Assembly (NCBI RefSeq): GCF_000787835.1
Contig: NZ_BBPP01000003.1
Location: 210,786-274,785 of the forward strand
DNA: 64,000 bases
Reading direction: 5' to 3'
DNA from: Streptacidiphilus melanogenes
GTDB taxonomy: Bacteria > Actinomycetota > Actinomycetes > Streptomycetales > Streptomycetaceae
The position numbers were made by a program, and so were the translations under genes. The number at the start of each line of letters is the position of its first letter. Position 1 is the stretch's first letter. Shown in pieces: positions 7,831 through 15,914 of the stretch. The notes beneath the pieces were generated by a model. It was given only the letters and a program-made list of their open reading frames with translations, made no database searches and was not told where the DNA came from.

Positions 7831-10215
7831 TCAGGAGCCGCAGGCGCTCTGGAGGCTCTGGACGGCCGAGTTGAGGGAGTCGACCTGGCCCCTGTCGTCG
7901 AACGTGCTGTTCTGCGCGCCGTTCGCGAACGTCTGGAACTGCTGTGCCAGTTGCTGATCAAGCGTCAGGATGGTGTTGAGGTCCGACTGCACGGAGCTGG
8001 ATTTGGCCTGGTACTGGGCCTGCCGGACCGTGGACGCGATCGCTTGCAGGTCGTTGATTTCGCTCTGGGCGGCGGAGCTCTGCGTGCTGCTGTCGGACGC
8101 ACTCTGGAAGGTGGTGAAGTCGGAGTTGTACTGGCTGACCTCAGACGACCACATGGAGGCCATGGCCGTGCAGGCGGGATCGACGGAGGACTGGTTGGTC
8201 GCGTAGATCGTGGCGCCCACGCCCACGACGGCCACGGCGCCGATGGTGCAGGTGAGGGCGAGCGCCGACATGCCTCCCGCCTTGCCGGTCGCGGCCACGC
8301 CGGTGGCGACTGCGCTGTGGCCGCCCGCGCTCGCGGCGGCGTGGGAAGCGTGGGCGGCGGCGTGAGCCGCGTGGTGGGTCGCGTGGTGCGTCGCGTGGTG
8401 GGTCGCGTGCGCGGCGTGGCCGGTGTGGGGCGTGTGGGGCGTGTGCGGCGCGTGGGCGGCATGCGAGGTGTGCGAGCTGTGCGAGGCGTGGCCGGTGTGC
8501 GATGCGTGTGGCTTGGAGAGGTCGATCTTCTTGGGTACGTGCACGGCCGCGGCGTGCGTGCCGGTCGCGTGGGCGGCAGCGGACGGCTGCTGGGTCGCGG
8601 TCTTGGTGAGGTCGAAGACCGGCCTTGCCACGTGCACCGGCGGGGTCACCTGCACGGGCGGCGGGGTGGTGGGCGGCGCCGTGAAGGTCAGGGGGTTGGC
8701 CACGACGTGTGGTGCGGGCAGAAGGTGGATCGGCGGCGGGGTGAGGGTGGCTGCGGCCGTGGAGAGGTGCGGGGCGGCAAGCGCGTGTGCGTGCAGGGAG
8801 GTGAGCTCGCGGAACAGGACCTCCGCCTCCAGCACCAGGGCCGTGGTCTGCGCGGCACGGCCGATCGCCTTGCGACGCGCGCGGGCCTCGCTCAGGAAGA
8901 ACTGTTCAGCGCCCTGGTCGCCCACCTGCTGCGCCACGGCCCAGCCGGATCCGAGCAGACTGCCCCAGGCATCGAACTGGCGGGAGAGCGCCAGCTTCGG
9001 CGAGGCGGCGCGGGCCAGTGCGACCCCGAGGCCGGGCTTGCCGAGCCGCTCGGCGCGCCGTATCGCGACGTCCAGTGCCTGGAATTGCGCCGCGACGTCG
9101 TCCGGGGAGGTGTCCCGTGCCTCGACCCACGCGGTGAGCGTCCGGCAGAGCTGGTCGGCGGGAAACTCCGTCTTCCGGATGGTGAGCACACAGCCGGCGA
9201 CGTCCGCCGGACAGCTGTAGCCGGTTTCCGAGGCGAGCAACAGACCGTGTCGCACCAGGCCGCTCGCGACCGCGGCGGCGTCCGAGCGGCCGAGCAGGTC
9301 GTTCAGGTGCCGCACGGCCAACTCGGCACCTTCGAGCGAACCGAGCAGGTGCAGCAGGTCGCGCTCTTCCGGTCGGAGCTGCTTCACCAGTGCGGGAAGT
9401 AGTCCGGGGAGTTCGGTGGTGCTCGGCAGACGCCGACCCGTCGACGCCGACAGGGCGATGCGCCGTAGTTCGAGCGGGTTGCCGTGCACCGCGACGGACA
9501 GCGCTTCCGCGATCCGCACGTCGTCGGTCTCCAACTTGCGGCCCAGCAGCGCCCTCACGAGGCTCGCCCCCGACGCGGGCGCCAGCCCCTTGAGCTGGAT
9601 CGCGTGCACATCGGCGACTGCGGACGGCTGCTGCGAGGTGAAGACGAACGTGGACAGCTCGGCCATGTCGAACAGTCGGCGCAGGTCCTTCTCGTCGAGA
9701 CCCGCGTCGTCCAGGTAGACGCACAGCCGCAGGGTCTTGAGGTGTTCCTTCAGCACCTCCAGTGACGGCTTGTAGTTCGGCGCGTCGAAGCTGATGTCGA
9801 AGATCGCCTGTGCGAGGTCATCCGTGGTGCGGCCACCGGCCTCGATGTAGGCCACACCGTCCGAGCCGCGCGGCATCGTCCGCGCGAGGTGCCGCAGCAG
9901 GGTGCTCTTGCCGACCCCGGGCAGGCCCCAGAGCTGCACCAACTGTCGTGTCCGGATCGCTGTCTGCAGGACCCGGACATCCCGTTCGCGGCCGATCAGC
10001 GGCGTGGCGACAGACCGCGGGAGCTGGGAGATCGGCTGGCGCTTGACCGGCTTCGGCAGTGGCTCCTTGCGCAAGGTGACCGTCGCACCGGACGCGACGG
10101 TGATCAGGGTGTTCTGGTTGCCGACGATCACCGTTCCCGTGACGTCGCCGACCTGAGTGGTGGCGGTCGCGTCCGGAGCGTCGTTGTCCTCTCGGGCTTC
10201 CGTGTTCTGTGGCAT
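7831..10215 (-). CDS. Membrane STAND (NB-ARC-like) NTPase with His-rich stalk
   Basis: The protein has 794 aa. The ATG at 10215 is preferred because GGGGGAAGCAG precedes it; an in-frame ATG at 10236 would add seven residues. The order is: a Gly/Val motif (VGDVTGTVIVGNQNTL, 22-37); an NB-ARC-like ATPase with Walker A WGLPGVGKSTLLRH and Walker B-like LCVYLDDAG; winged-helix and helical regions; a Pro-rich segment; a histidine-rich stretch (HATHHATHHATHH and many AH/SH/TH repeats); one membrane helix (LALTCTIGAVAVVGVGATIY); and a roughly 120-aa Ser/Gln-rich C-terminal domain with two cysteines, probably outside the cell. STAND proteins switch on by nucleotide-dependent oligomerisation. A trans-membrane version with a possible metal-binding stalk is uncommon. 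It heads a three-gene run with 7551-7790 and 7325-7558. Confidence 0.85.
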   Translation of the reverse strand: MPQNTEAREDNDAPDATATTQVGDVTGTVIVGNQNTLITVASGATVTLRKEPLPKPVKRQPISQLPRSVATPLIGRERDVRVLQTAIRTRQLVQLWGLPGVGKSTLLRHLARTMPRGSDGVAYIEAGGRTTDDLAQAIFDISFDAPNYKPSLEVLKEHLKTLRLCVYLDDAGLDEKDLRRLFDMAELSTFVFTSQQPSAVADVHAIQLKGLAPASGASLVRALLGRKLETDDVRIAEALSVAVHGNPLELRRIALSASTGRRLPSTTELPGLLPALVKQLRPEERDLLHLLGSLEGAELAVRHLNDLLGRSDAAAVASGLVRHGLLLASETGYSCPADVAGCVLTIRKTEFPADQLCRTLTAWVEARDTSPDDVAAQFQALDVAIRRAERLGKPGLGVALARAASPKLALSRQFDAWGSLLGSGWAVAQQVGDQGAEQFFLSEARARRKAIGRAAQTTALVLEAEVLFRELTSLHAHALAAPHLSTAAATLTPPPIHLLPAPHVVANPLTFTAPPTTPPPVQVTPPVHVARPVFDLTKTATQQPSAAAHATGTHAAAVHVPKKIDLSKPHASHTGHASHSSHTSHAAHAPHTPHTPHTGHAAHATHHATHHATHHAAHAAAHASHAAASAGGHSAVATGVAATGKAGGMSALALTCTIGAVAVVGVGATIYATNQSSVDPACTAMASMWSSEVSQYNSDFTTFQSASDSSTQSSAAQSEINDLQAIASTVRQAQYQAKSSSVQSDLNTILTLDQQLAQQFQTFANGAQNSTFDDRGQVDSLNSAVQSLQSACGS

Positions 10216-10293
10216 CTGCTTCCCCCGTTCTTCCACGCCCGGGTTCCGGCGCCCGGTCAGGCTGGCAGCGCGACCGAGGTGCAGACCCGACGT

Positions 10294-11034
10294 TTATACG
10301 TGTTTGGAGAGATTCGTTTCCGGCGGGCCGCCGGGCCCGGCATCGGCGGCGATGCGGGCGAGGAGGTCCAGGTCGAGGATCGTGATCCTGCGGTAGCCGG
10401 TCGCCACCGCGCCCGACTCCCGCAGGGCCCGCAGGGCCTTGTGGACCGAGGACTCGGCCGCGCCGACCAGGGTGGCCATCTCTGGCTGTGAGAGCGGGAG
10501 TCGGGCTTCTCTGCGGCCGGGTCGGCCGTAGATGACGGCCAGGTGGTGCAGGATCCTGGCCAGACGTCCGAGCACGTCGCAACCGGCAAAGTCGATAATT
10601 CGGCCGGTTGCCGTGCGGAGCTTGGCCACCACGCTGGCGCTCAGGGCAAGTCCTATGGCCGGGTGCTGCTTTGTGCACTCCAGCAGCTCGGAGCGCAGGA
10701 TGTAGCGGGCCAGCACCTTGCCGCAGGCGGTCACGGTGCCGACGCGGGGCTGACCGTCGATCCCGGCGAGTTCGCCGACCAGGTCCCCGGCCATCCGCAC
10801 GGCCAGCAGCGCCTCACGGCCGTCCTGCGCGTGCGCGGTGACCTTCACCGTGCCGCCGACCAGGAGCAGCGCGAAGTCGGAGGTGTCCGCCTCCCGGATG
10901 GTGACCTGGCCGGCCGGGTAGACCACGCCGTGACCGAGCCCCAGCAGGACCTGGCGGTCGCGCTCGTCGACCCGGCCGAGCAGCCCTGCGGGCGGCCAGT
11001 ACGGCGCCGCCCGGTGCACCCGTGTGTTGCTCAT
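10294..11034 (-). CDS. Crp/Fnr-type regulator with cyclic-nucleotide-binding domain
   Basis: The protein has 246 aa. Residues of about 15-130 form the cNMP-binding beta barrel (DRQVLLGLGHGVVYPAGQV, LLLVGGTVKVTAH, MAGDLVGELAGIDGQPRVGT, with the phosphate-cassette-like GELAGIDGQPR). A dimerisation helix follows, and then a C-terminal winged helix (LSQPEMATLVGAAESSVHKA, LRALRESGAVATGYRRITIL). The start at 11034 leaves about 175 bp to the GTG of the cyclase-like gene on the opposite strand. That divergent gap should carry both promoters. The obvious model is that the neighbouring cyclase makes the ligand of this regulator. This is inference, and the nucleotide cannot be told from the sequence. 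Confidence 0.85.
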   Translation of the reverse strand: MSNTRVHRAAPYWPPAGLLGRVDERDRQVLLGLGHGVVYPAGQVTIREADTSDFALLLVGGTVKVTAHAQDGREALLAVRMAGDLVGELAGIDGQPRVGTVTACGKVLARYILRSELLECTKQHPAIGLALSASVVAKLRTATGRIIDFAGCDVLGRLARILHHLAVIYGRPGRREARLPLSQPEMATLVGAAESSVHKALRALRESGAVATGYRRITILDLDLLARIAADAGPGGPPETNLSKHV

Positions 11035-11209
11035 CGGCCTTACCCCTCTTCGTCGTTCGGCCGAAGCCGGACAAGCCGTATTTGTAGCCGTTCTCCTCGG
11101 GGACCCCTCCCCTACGATCGGGCCAATCATGTACTCGACACCGGAGAACCGGTGCCCACGGCAATTCGAGCTCCGAGTTGCCGGCCCTCGTCGTCATCGC
11201 GGAGGGATT

Positions 11210-12004
11210 GTGAATCCGAGGTACGAATACCGAGCGCTGCTGGCGTGCGACATCGCGGGTTCCGCGGGCCGTGGCGAGCAGCGGCTGCAGGAGATCCGCA
11301 GCGTGCTGCGTTCGGCACTGTCCGGCGCCCTGGGCAGCGCGCAACTGGACGAGCGGGACTTCGCGTACGTCGACACCGGCGACGGCTGCCAGTTGGTGGC
11401 TCCGGCGGGGTTGACCAAGGCCAGGCTGCTGGTCCCGTTGCTGCCGGTGCTGAACTCGCGGATCCGCGAGCACAATCGGCACGCCGCCCCGGAGGTCCGG
11501 ATGCGCGTGCGGGTCGCGGCGCACGCGGGAGAGATCCGGGTCGACCCGGAGGGCACCATCTCCGGTGCTCCGTTCGAGGCGCTGGCCCGACTGCTCGACT
11601 CGGACGCACTGCGGCAGGCGACACTGACCGACACCAGCGGTACGCCGGTGGTCGCGATCCTGTCGCACCACTTCCACGAGGACGCGGTCGGGCACGGCCA
11701 CGAGGGGCTCGACGCGGACGCCTTCAGCGAGGCCACGGTCCAGGTCAAGGAGTACGCGGCCACGGCCTGGCTCTGGTACCCGGGCAGCCCCGTCGGGCCG
11801 CGCGTCGACGCCGGCCGGGAGACCGATCCGGGTCTGGAGGCGGGTTCGGGTTCCGGCGCGGGTTCCGGCGCAGGCTCCGGATTGCGAGCCGCCGCGCCGC
11901 TGCCCGGGACGGTGGAGCAGCTCGTCCGAGCCGAGGGACGCAGCACGGTCTTTGCTGTCGGCAGCAACGGCGTCCAGAACATCCATGACAACAGGCGGAG
12001 TTGA
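11210..12004 (+). CDS. Class III nucleotidyl-cyclase-like protein with C-terminal VFAV motif
   Basis: The GTG at 11210 follows GGAGGG closely and gives a 264-aa protein that begins VNPRYEYRALLACDIAGSAG. The first metal-ligand position (ACDIAGS), DTGDGCQLV and RVAAHAGEIRV match the order of class III adenylate/guanylate cyclase catalytic motifs (FxDIxGxT, GDG, HxGxV). The domain therefore appears to be a single-domain cyclase or a diverged relative. Residues of about 205-240 are a Gly/Ser linker (repeated GSGAGS), and the end (STVFAVGSNGVQNI, about 245-258) is the motif shared with two small proteins of the locus. It begins a plus-strand operon running through the phosphatase, kinase and vWA genes (9 bp to the next gene). 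It is divergent from the Crp-type regulator. Confidence 0.75.
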   Translation: MNPRYEYRALLACDIAGSAGRGEQRLQEIRSVLRSALSGALGSAQLDERDFAYVDTGDGCQLVAPAGLTKARLLVPLLPVLNSRIREHNRHAAPEVRMRVRVAAHAGEIRVDPEGTISGAPFEALARLLDSDALRQATLTDTSGTPVVAILSHHFHEDAVGHGHEGLDADAFSEATVQVKEYAATAWLWYPGSPVGPRVDAGRETDPGLEAGSGSGAGSGAGSGLRAAAPLPGTVEQLVRAEGRSTVFAVGSNGVQNIHDNRRS

Positions 12005-12013
12005 TTCGGGCCG

Positions 12014-12430
12014 ATGAACGAGGAACTCGCTGGGCTGGCCGCGAGCGGCGCCACCGCACTGGTCGCCGCCATGGGCACCGATCTCTGGGACGAAGCCAAG
12101 GGCCTGATGAGCGGCGTCATCGCGCATGCCCGCCGCAGCCACCGCAGGGAACTGTCCGTAGCGCTGGACCGTGCGTCGACCGCCACGAGGGGAGCGGTCG
12201 ACGCCACGGTCCTGGACTACTGGACCGAGGCCCTGTCCCAACTGCTCGAACAGAATCCGGCGCTCGCCCAGGACGTCCTGGCCCTCGCCGCGCTGCGAAA
12301 CCCGGAGCGGGCGGGCATCGCGGTCCAGGTCAATTCGGCCACCCATTCAGGGGAGGTTTTCGCCGTGCAGCACGGTAGTCAGCACTTCGCCTCGGGACCG
12401 AAGTCCCACCACTCCGAGGAACGACCGTGA
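12014..12430 (+). CDS. 138-aa helical protein ending in VFAV-type motif
   Basis: The N-terminal 100 residues are predicted helical (LAGLAASGATALVAAMGTDL, WDEAKGLMSGVIAHARRSHR, YWTEALSQLLEQNPALAQDV). The last 40 residues switch to a beta-rich, Gly/Val tail: AGIAVQVNSATHSGEVFAVQ then HGSQHFASG. The segment GEVFAVQHGSQHF matches the tails of the cyclase-like protein and of the 79-aa protein. The organisation, a helical effector-associated-like region plus a short beta motif, resembles adaptor proteins in bacterial STAND/conflict systems. The gene starts 9 bp after the cyclase gene and its stop overlaps the GTG of the PP2C gene by 4 bp, so it is part of the same operon. I do not recognise a named family. 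Confidence 0.7.
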   Translation: MNEELAGLAASGATALVAAMGTDLWDEAKGLMSGVIAHARRSHRRELSVALDRASTATRGAVDATVLDYWTEALSQLLEQNPALAQDVLALAALRNPERAGIAVQVNSATHSGEVFAVQHGSQHFASGPKSHHSEERP

Positions 12431-13656
12431 ACGCGGACGACAGCCGGCCCGGCCTCATGAACGGATGGCTGCGGGCAGCGGAGCTCGCGGTCGTCGTCGC
12501 CGGGGCGTTCGTCGAGGTCAACCTGCCGCATCGGCAGTACGGGCTGCTGGTGGACATGTTCGCGCTCGCGGCCGTGGGCGTCGTCGGCGCGTCGACCGTA
12601 CTGGGGTCCGAGGCCGCCGAGACGCTCGCCCGGCAGCGGGAACGGCTCGAACAGCCGCAACGGCTGCAGCCCCAGACCCCGTCCCAGCCTCCGTCGCACG
12701 CGACGGCACCGGTCTGCCGCTTCGTCAACGGGCCTGCGGTGTCGCAGGCCCAAGCCCCCAAGCCCAAGCCGTTCCTGCGGGAGCGGCCGACGGATCTCAG
12801 CGTTCCCCGCTTCGGCGAGGGCGCCCGCGCCCAGGGCTACCCGTGGCAGCTGCCGGATCGCACGGTGCAGAACGGGATCGCGGCCGACGAGGCCACGGTC
12901 GGCGCCTTCACCGTCCGTGCGGCGTCCGTCATCGGGCCGGGGCACCGCTGCGCCCAGCCTGCCGAGCCACGGCAGGACGCCTACCGGATCGGTCGGAGCC
13001 GGGACAGCCGGTACGCGATCGTGGCCGTAGCCGACGGCCTGTCCAGCGGGGCCTGGTCCGACATCGGATCCACCACGGCCTCCAGCCGGGCCGTCACCTT
13101 GCTGCGCGAGCAGATCGACGCGGTCGGTTTCGAAAAACTCGACGTCGAGGCGCTGTACGGGCAGATCGCGGAGTCGGTCGCCGGGCAGGCGGCCGTACGC
13201 GGTGTCGGCTCCTCGGACGTGTCCACCGTGCTGATCACCGCGGTGATCGCGGAGCCGGACGCGAACGGCGTCGCGGAGGCCTGGATCGGGTGGCTGGGCG
13301 ACAGTTCGGCCTGGCTGCTCCACCCGCAGCACCCGGTGTGGCTGTTCTCCTCCGGGGAGGCCAAGGACCGCGCGGCAGTGGTGGTTTCGAACGAGGTCGC
13401 GGGCGGGCTTCCGGACACGCCGCACCTGGCCCGGGGTCACTACGTCCGGCTGGCCCCCGGCGCCGCCCTCGCCCTGGTCACCGACGGGATCGGCGACGCG
13501 TGGGCCGACGACGAGGGCAACGTCAACGCGTACTTCGCGAACGCCTGGCGCTCGCCGGTCCCCGCCACGCGGTTCACCGCCGACGTCGGCTTCGACGCGC
13601 CCCAGTGCCTGGACGACCGCACCGCGGTTGTGGTGTGGAACGGAGGCCGGTCATGA
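12427..13656 (+). CDS. PP2C-type protein phosphatase, N-terminally membrane associated
   Basis: The protein has 409 aa from a GTG at 12427 that overlaps the previous stop. The N-terminus has two hydrophobic stretches (AAELAVVVAGAFVEV and YGLLVDMFALAAVGVVGAST) and then a Pro/Gln-rich linker. The catalytic domain from about residue 150 keeps the PP2C metal-binding motifs: VAVADGLSSG, the GWLGDSS turn, LVTDGIGD and the terminal LDDRTAVVVW. QDAYRIG near the start of the domain is the usual first Asp motif. It is followed without a gap by a kinase and then by a vWA protein. Phosphatase, kinase and vWA (TerY-like) together form the set described as the 'TerY-P triad' in comparative genomics of Ter-linked stress systems. 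Confidence 0.85.
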   Translation: MNADDSRPGLMNGWLRAAELAVVVAGAFVEVNLPHRQYGLLVDMFALAAVGVVGASTVLGSEAAETLARQRERLEQPQRLQPQTPSQPPSHATAPVCRFVNGPAVSQAQAPKPKPFLRERPTDLSVPRFGEGARAQGYPWQLPDRTVQNGIAADEATVGAFTVRAASVIGPGHRCAQPAEPRQDAYRIGRSRDSRYAIVAVADGLSSGAWSDIGSTTASSRAVTLLREQIDAVGFEKLDVEALYGQIAESVAGQAAVRGVGSSDVSTVLITAVIAEPDANGVAEAWIGWLGDSSAWLLHPQHPVWLFSSGEAKDRAAVVVSNEVAGGLPDTPHLARGHYVRLAPGAALALVTDGIGDAWADDEGNVNAYFANAWRSPVPATRFTADVGFDAPQCLDDRTAVVVWNGGRS

Positions 13657-14909
13657 CCGAGCCGGAGCCCGATGTCGTCCGCAGCGACCATCGCGACGAT
13701 CGCCACGCCGCCCACGATCGCGACGGCAGCCACGGCAGCGTCGGCGGCGACCACGGTCCCGGCGGCTCTGGCGGCGATCCGCGGGGTTGGCCGTTGGCGC
13801 GGTCGGTGAGCCTTCGCGAGCTCGGCTCGCTCGCCGCGCCGATCTCCGAACACAACGGACAGGCCATCGCGGTGAAGCCGCTGGCAGACCATCCGGGGTG
13901 GCTGGCCAAGCTCTACCACCAGGGCCAGCATGTGGAGGACGCCCGCCGGCTCGACCAGCTGATCTCCGCCCCGAGCTCGCTGTCCAACGCGGACCGTGAG
14001 GCCCTGTACGCCGGGACGTGCTGGCCCGCAGCCCGGATCGAGGAGCCCGACAACCCGGTCGTCGGGTGCGTGATCCCGATGGCGCCCGAGCACTACCGGC
14101 ACGAGCTGCGCCGAGGCGCGTTCAGCGAGCGCCGCTTCGTGGAGATCGACTGGCTGGCGAAGTCCGACGAGTCGATCCAGCGGATCGGACTGCCCAGGCC
14201 CGGGTTCGAGGGCAGGCTGGCCGCCTGTCGTCGACTGACGGAACTTGCCGCGATCCTGGAGGGGTTGGGCCTGGTCTACTCCGACTGGTCGTTCTCCAAC
14301 GCCTTCTGGAGCCCGGACCGGCGTTCCGTCTACCTGATCGACGTCGACGGCTGCCAGCCGAAGAAGATGATTGACGTCCACCAGCCGAACTGGGACGACC
14401 GGCTCACGCCGCCCGGCACCGACGCGGACACGTACACCGACCGGTACCGGATCGGACTGCTGGTCGCCAAGTGCCTGACCGGGCAGCGCGACGCGCACGC
14501 CTTCCACACCGTCGCCGCGTCACCCTGGCCGAACCAGTCGGCTGCCGCGGAAGTGCTGCTGGACATGCTGCTCGCGACCGACCGCGAGCGGCGGCCCTCG
14601 GCGGGTCAGCTGAACCTGGCACTGAACGGCGGGCCCTACCTCAGGACCGTGCCACGCGCGACGCGCGACGAGCTGCCGAAGGTGCCCCGCGCGATCCCGC
14701 AGCCTCCCACCGCTCCGCAGTCCACCGCCGTCACAGTCGCCGCCGGGGCCGTGCGGAGGCCCGAAACGGCTTTCACCAAGCAGATCCAGGCGTCTGCGGC
14801 GCCCAAAGCCAAGAAGCCGCAGCCTGCGACCAGCGGGAACGGCGGGTGGGCGCTCCTGGGCCTCATCGCCGTGATCCTGCTCTTCGCCCTGATCGCCTCC
14901 CACCACTAG
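13653..14909 (+). CDS. Atypical protein kinase of TerY-P triad, tail-anchored
   Basis: The protein has 418 aa. The ATG at 13653 overlaps the stop of the PP2C gene by 4 bp and is preceded by GGAGG. After an Asp/His/Gly-rich N-terminus (about 45 residues), a kinase fold can be followed: ATP lysine in AVKPLADHPGWLAKLYHQG, catalytic loop LVYSDWSFSNAFW in place of HRDxKPxN, and LIDVDGCQ in place of DFG. The catalytic Asp, the Asn five residues later and the metal-binding Asp are all kept, so it is probably active although the motifs are diverged. The C-terminus ends in one membrane helix (WALLGLIAVILLFALIASHH), so the kinase domain should face the cytosol. It is the partner of the PP2C and vWA proteins on either side. 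Confidence 0.8.
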   Translation: MTEPEPDVVRSDHRDDRHAAHDRDGSHGSVGGDHGPGGSGGDPRGWPLARSVSLRELGSLAAPISEHNGQAIAVKPLADHPGWLAKLYHQGQHVEDARRLDQLISAPSSLSNADREALYAGTCWPAARIEEPDNPVVGCVIPMAPEHYRHELRRGAFSERRFVEIDWLAKSDESIQRIGLPRPGFEGRLAACRRLTELAAILEGLGLVYSDWSFSNAFWSPDRRSVYLIDVDGCQPKKMIDVHQPNWDDRLTPPGTDADTYTDRYRIGLLVAKCLTGQRDAHAFHTVAASPWPNQSAAAEVLLDMLLATDRERRPSAGQLNLALNGGPYLRTVPRATRDELPKVPRAIPQPPTAPQSTAVTVAAGAVRRPETAFTKQIQASAAPKAKKPQPATSGNGGWALLGLIAVILLFALIASHH

Positions 14910-14929
14910 ATCCAGATCAGAGGTGCCTC

Positions 14930-15580
14930 ATGTCCGTCTGCTTGCCCACCTACGTGGTGATCGACGCGTCCTCGTCGATGAAGCCGCACGAGGCGGTGCT
15001 CAACGCCACCCTCTCCCGCCTGCACTACAACCTGGCGACGAACCCGCGCGTCTCGGAGTTCGCCCGGGTCAGCGTGATCGCCTTCTCCACCGACGTGCAC
15101 GTGGTGATCCCGATGTCCGACATGGAGCAGGTGCCGGCTCTGCCCGAGGTGATCTGCGGCGGGGGCACGGAGTACGGCAAGACCTTCGACCGGCTGCGGG
15201 ACTGCATCGCGGAGGACGTCAAGAACCTGCGGATGCAGAACCTCAAGGTGCTGCGACCGGCGGTGTTCTTCCTGACCGACGGCGCTCCGACCGACTCGCG
15301 GTGGCAGGAATCCTTCCGCAGGCTGGTCGACAAGGACTGGTCGCGCCACCCGCATGTGATCGCCTACGGCTTCGGCGGCGCCCAGCGTGAGGTGCTGGAG
15401 AAGGTGGCGACCAAGGCGCTGTTCATCGCTGACGGTTCGGACACCGAGTCGGCGCTGAGCTCGGCGATCTCCGGTCTGCTCAACTCTCTGATCGCCTCGT
15501 CGAACACCGGCGAGATTCGGATCGCCACCGAGGTCAAGGGCTTCGAGTACGTGCAGGTCGCCCAGGAATACATCGACTGA
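14930..15580 (+). CDS. vWA-domain protein, TerY-like
   Basis: This 216-aa protein is nearly all one von Willebrand A domain. Its MIDAS motif is VVIDASSSMKPHEA (DxSxS), the conserved Thr is in GGGTEYGKTFD, and the Asp is in FLTDGAPTDSRW. These three elements bind a divalent metal and a protein ligand. The length and lack of other domains match TerY-type proteins, which occur with a PP2C phosphatase and a kinase, as here. The ATG at 14930 follows an AGAGGTG site. The last codon overlaps the ATG of the next small membrane gene (TGATG). In the triad the vWA protein is thought to be a substrate or scaffold for the kinase/phosphatase pair. Confidence 0.85.
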   Translation: MSVCLPTYVVIDASSSMKPHEAVLNATLSRLHYNLATNPRVSEFARVSVIAFSTDVHVVIPMSDMEQVPALPEVICGGGTEYGKTFDRLRDCIAEDVKNLRMQNLKVLRPAVFFLTDGAPTDSRWQESFRRLVDKDWSRHPHVIAYGFGGAQREVLEKVATKALFIADGSDTESALSSAISGLLNSLIASSNTGEIRIATEVKGFEYVQVAQEYID

Positions 15581-15879
15581 TGGCCCGCGGACTCATCCCG
15601 GACGCCGACCCGGGATTCTCGGCTCTTAGAGCGCGGCGTGCTTCCGGCGGACTCACCGTGCTGGCCGCAGCGCTGCTCGTCTGCGGCGCGGTGGTGGCGG
15701 CGATGGGCGGTATCCAGGGCGCCTCGGTGAGCGGGCCTCCGCAGTCGGTCCCCGCGAGCCCCACCGTCTCCGTGGCGCCGCTGCCCGTCTGCGTGCCCGG
15801 ACGTCACGGACCGATGGTCTGCTCGGGCGAGGTCCGACTGCCGAACCGCGACGGCAGTGCGCCGAAAATCGCGCGGTGA
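15580..15879 (+). CDS. Small single-pass membrane protein
   Basis: This 99-aa protein has a short basic N-terminus, a membrane helix (LTVLAAALLVCGAVVAAMGG, about residues 25-44) and a Pro/Ser-rich outer segment ending in a two-cysteine hairpin (PVCVPGRHGPMVCSGEV). Its ATG overlaps the stop of the vWA gene, so it is co-translated with the triad. I do not recognise the family. It could be a membrane partner or an outer sensor for the kinase/phosphatase module. Confidence 0.65.
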   Translation: MARGLIPDADPGFSALRARRASGGLTVLAAALLVCGAVVAAMGGIQGASVSGPPQSVPASPTVSVAPLPVCVPGRHGPMVCSGEVRLPNRDGSAPKIAR

Positions 15880-15914
15880 AGACACCAAGTGAAGACAGCA
15901 AAGGGAGTTGGACG

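Noticed and set aside
8290..8520. Possible short tandem repeat array or CRISPR in the His-rich region of the STAND gene
   Set aside because: The repeats are imperfect 6-9 bp units that keep the reading frame and encode His/Ala/Thr; there are no spacers or palindromic repeats.
11210..12004. Calling the cyclase/regulator pair a Pycsar defence system
   Set aside because: Pycsar effectors are usually TM or TIR proteins with a cNMP domain; here the cNMP protein is a DNA-binding regulator, and uridylate/cytidylate selectivity cannot be seen.
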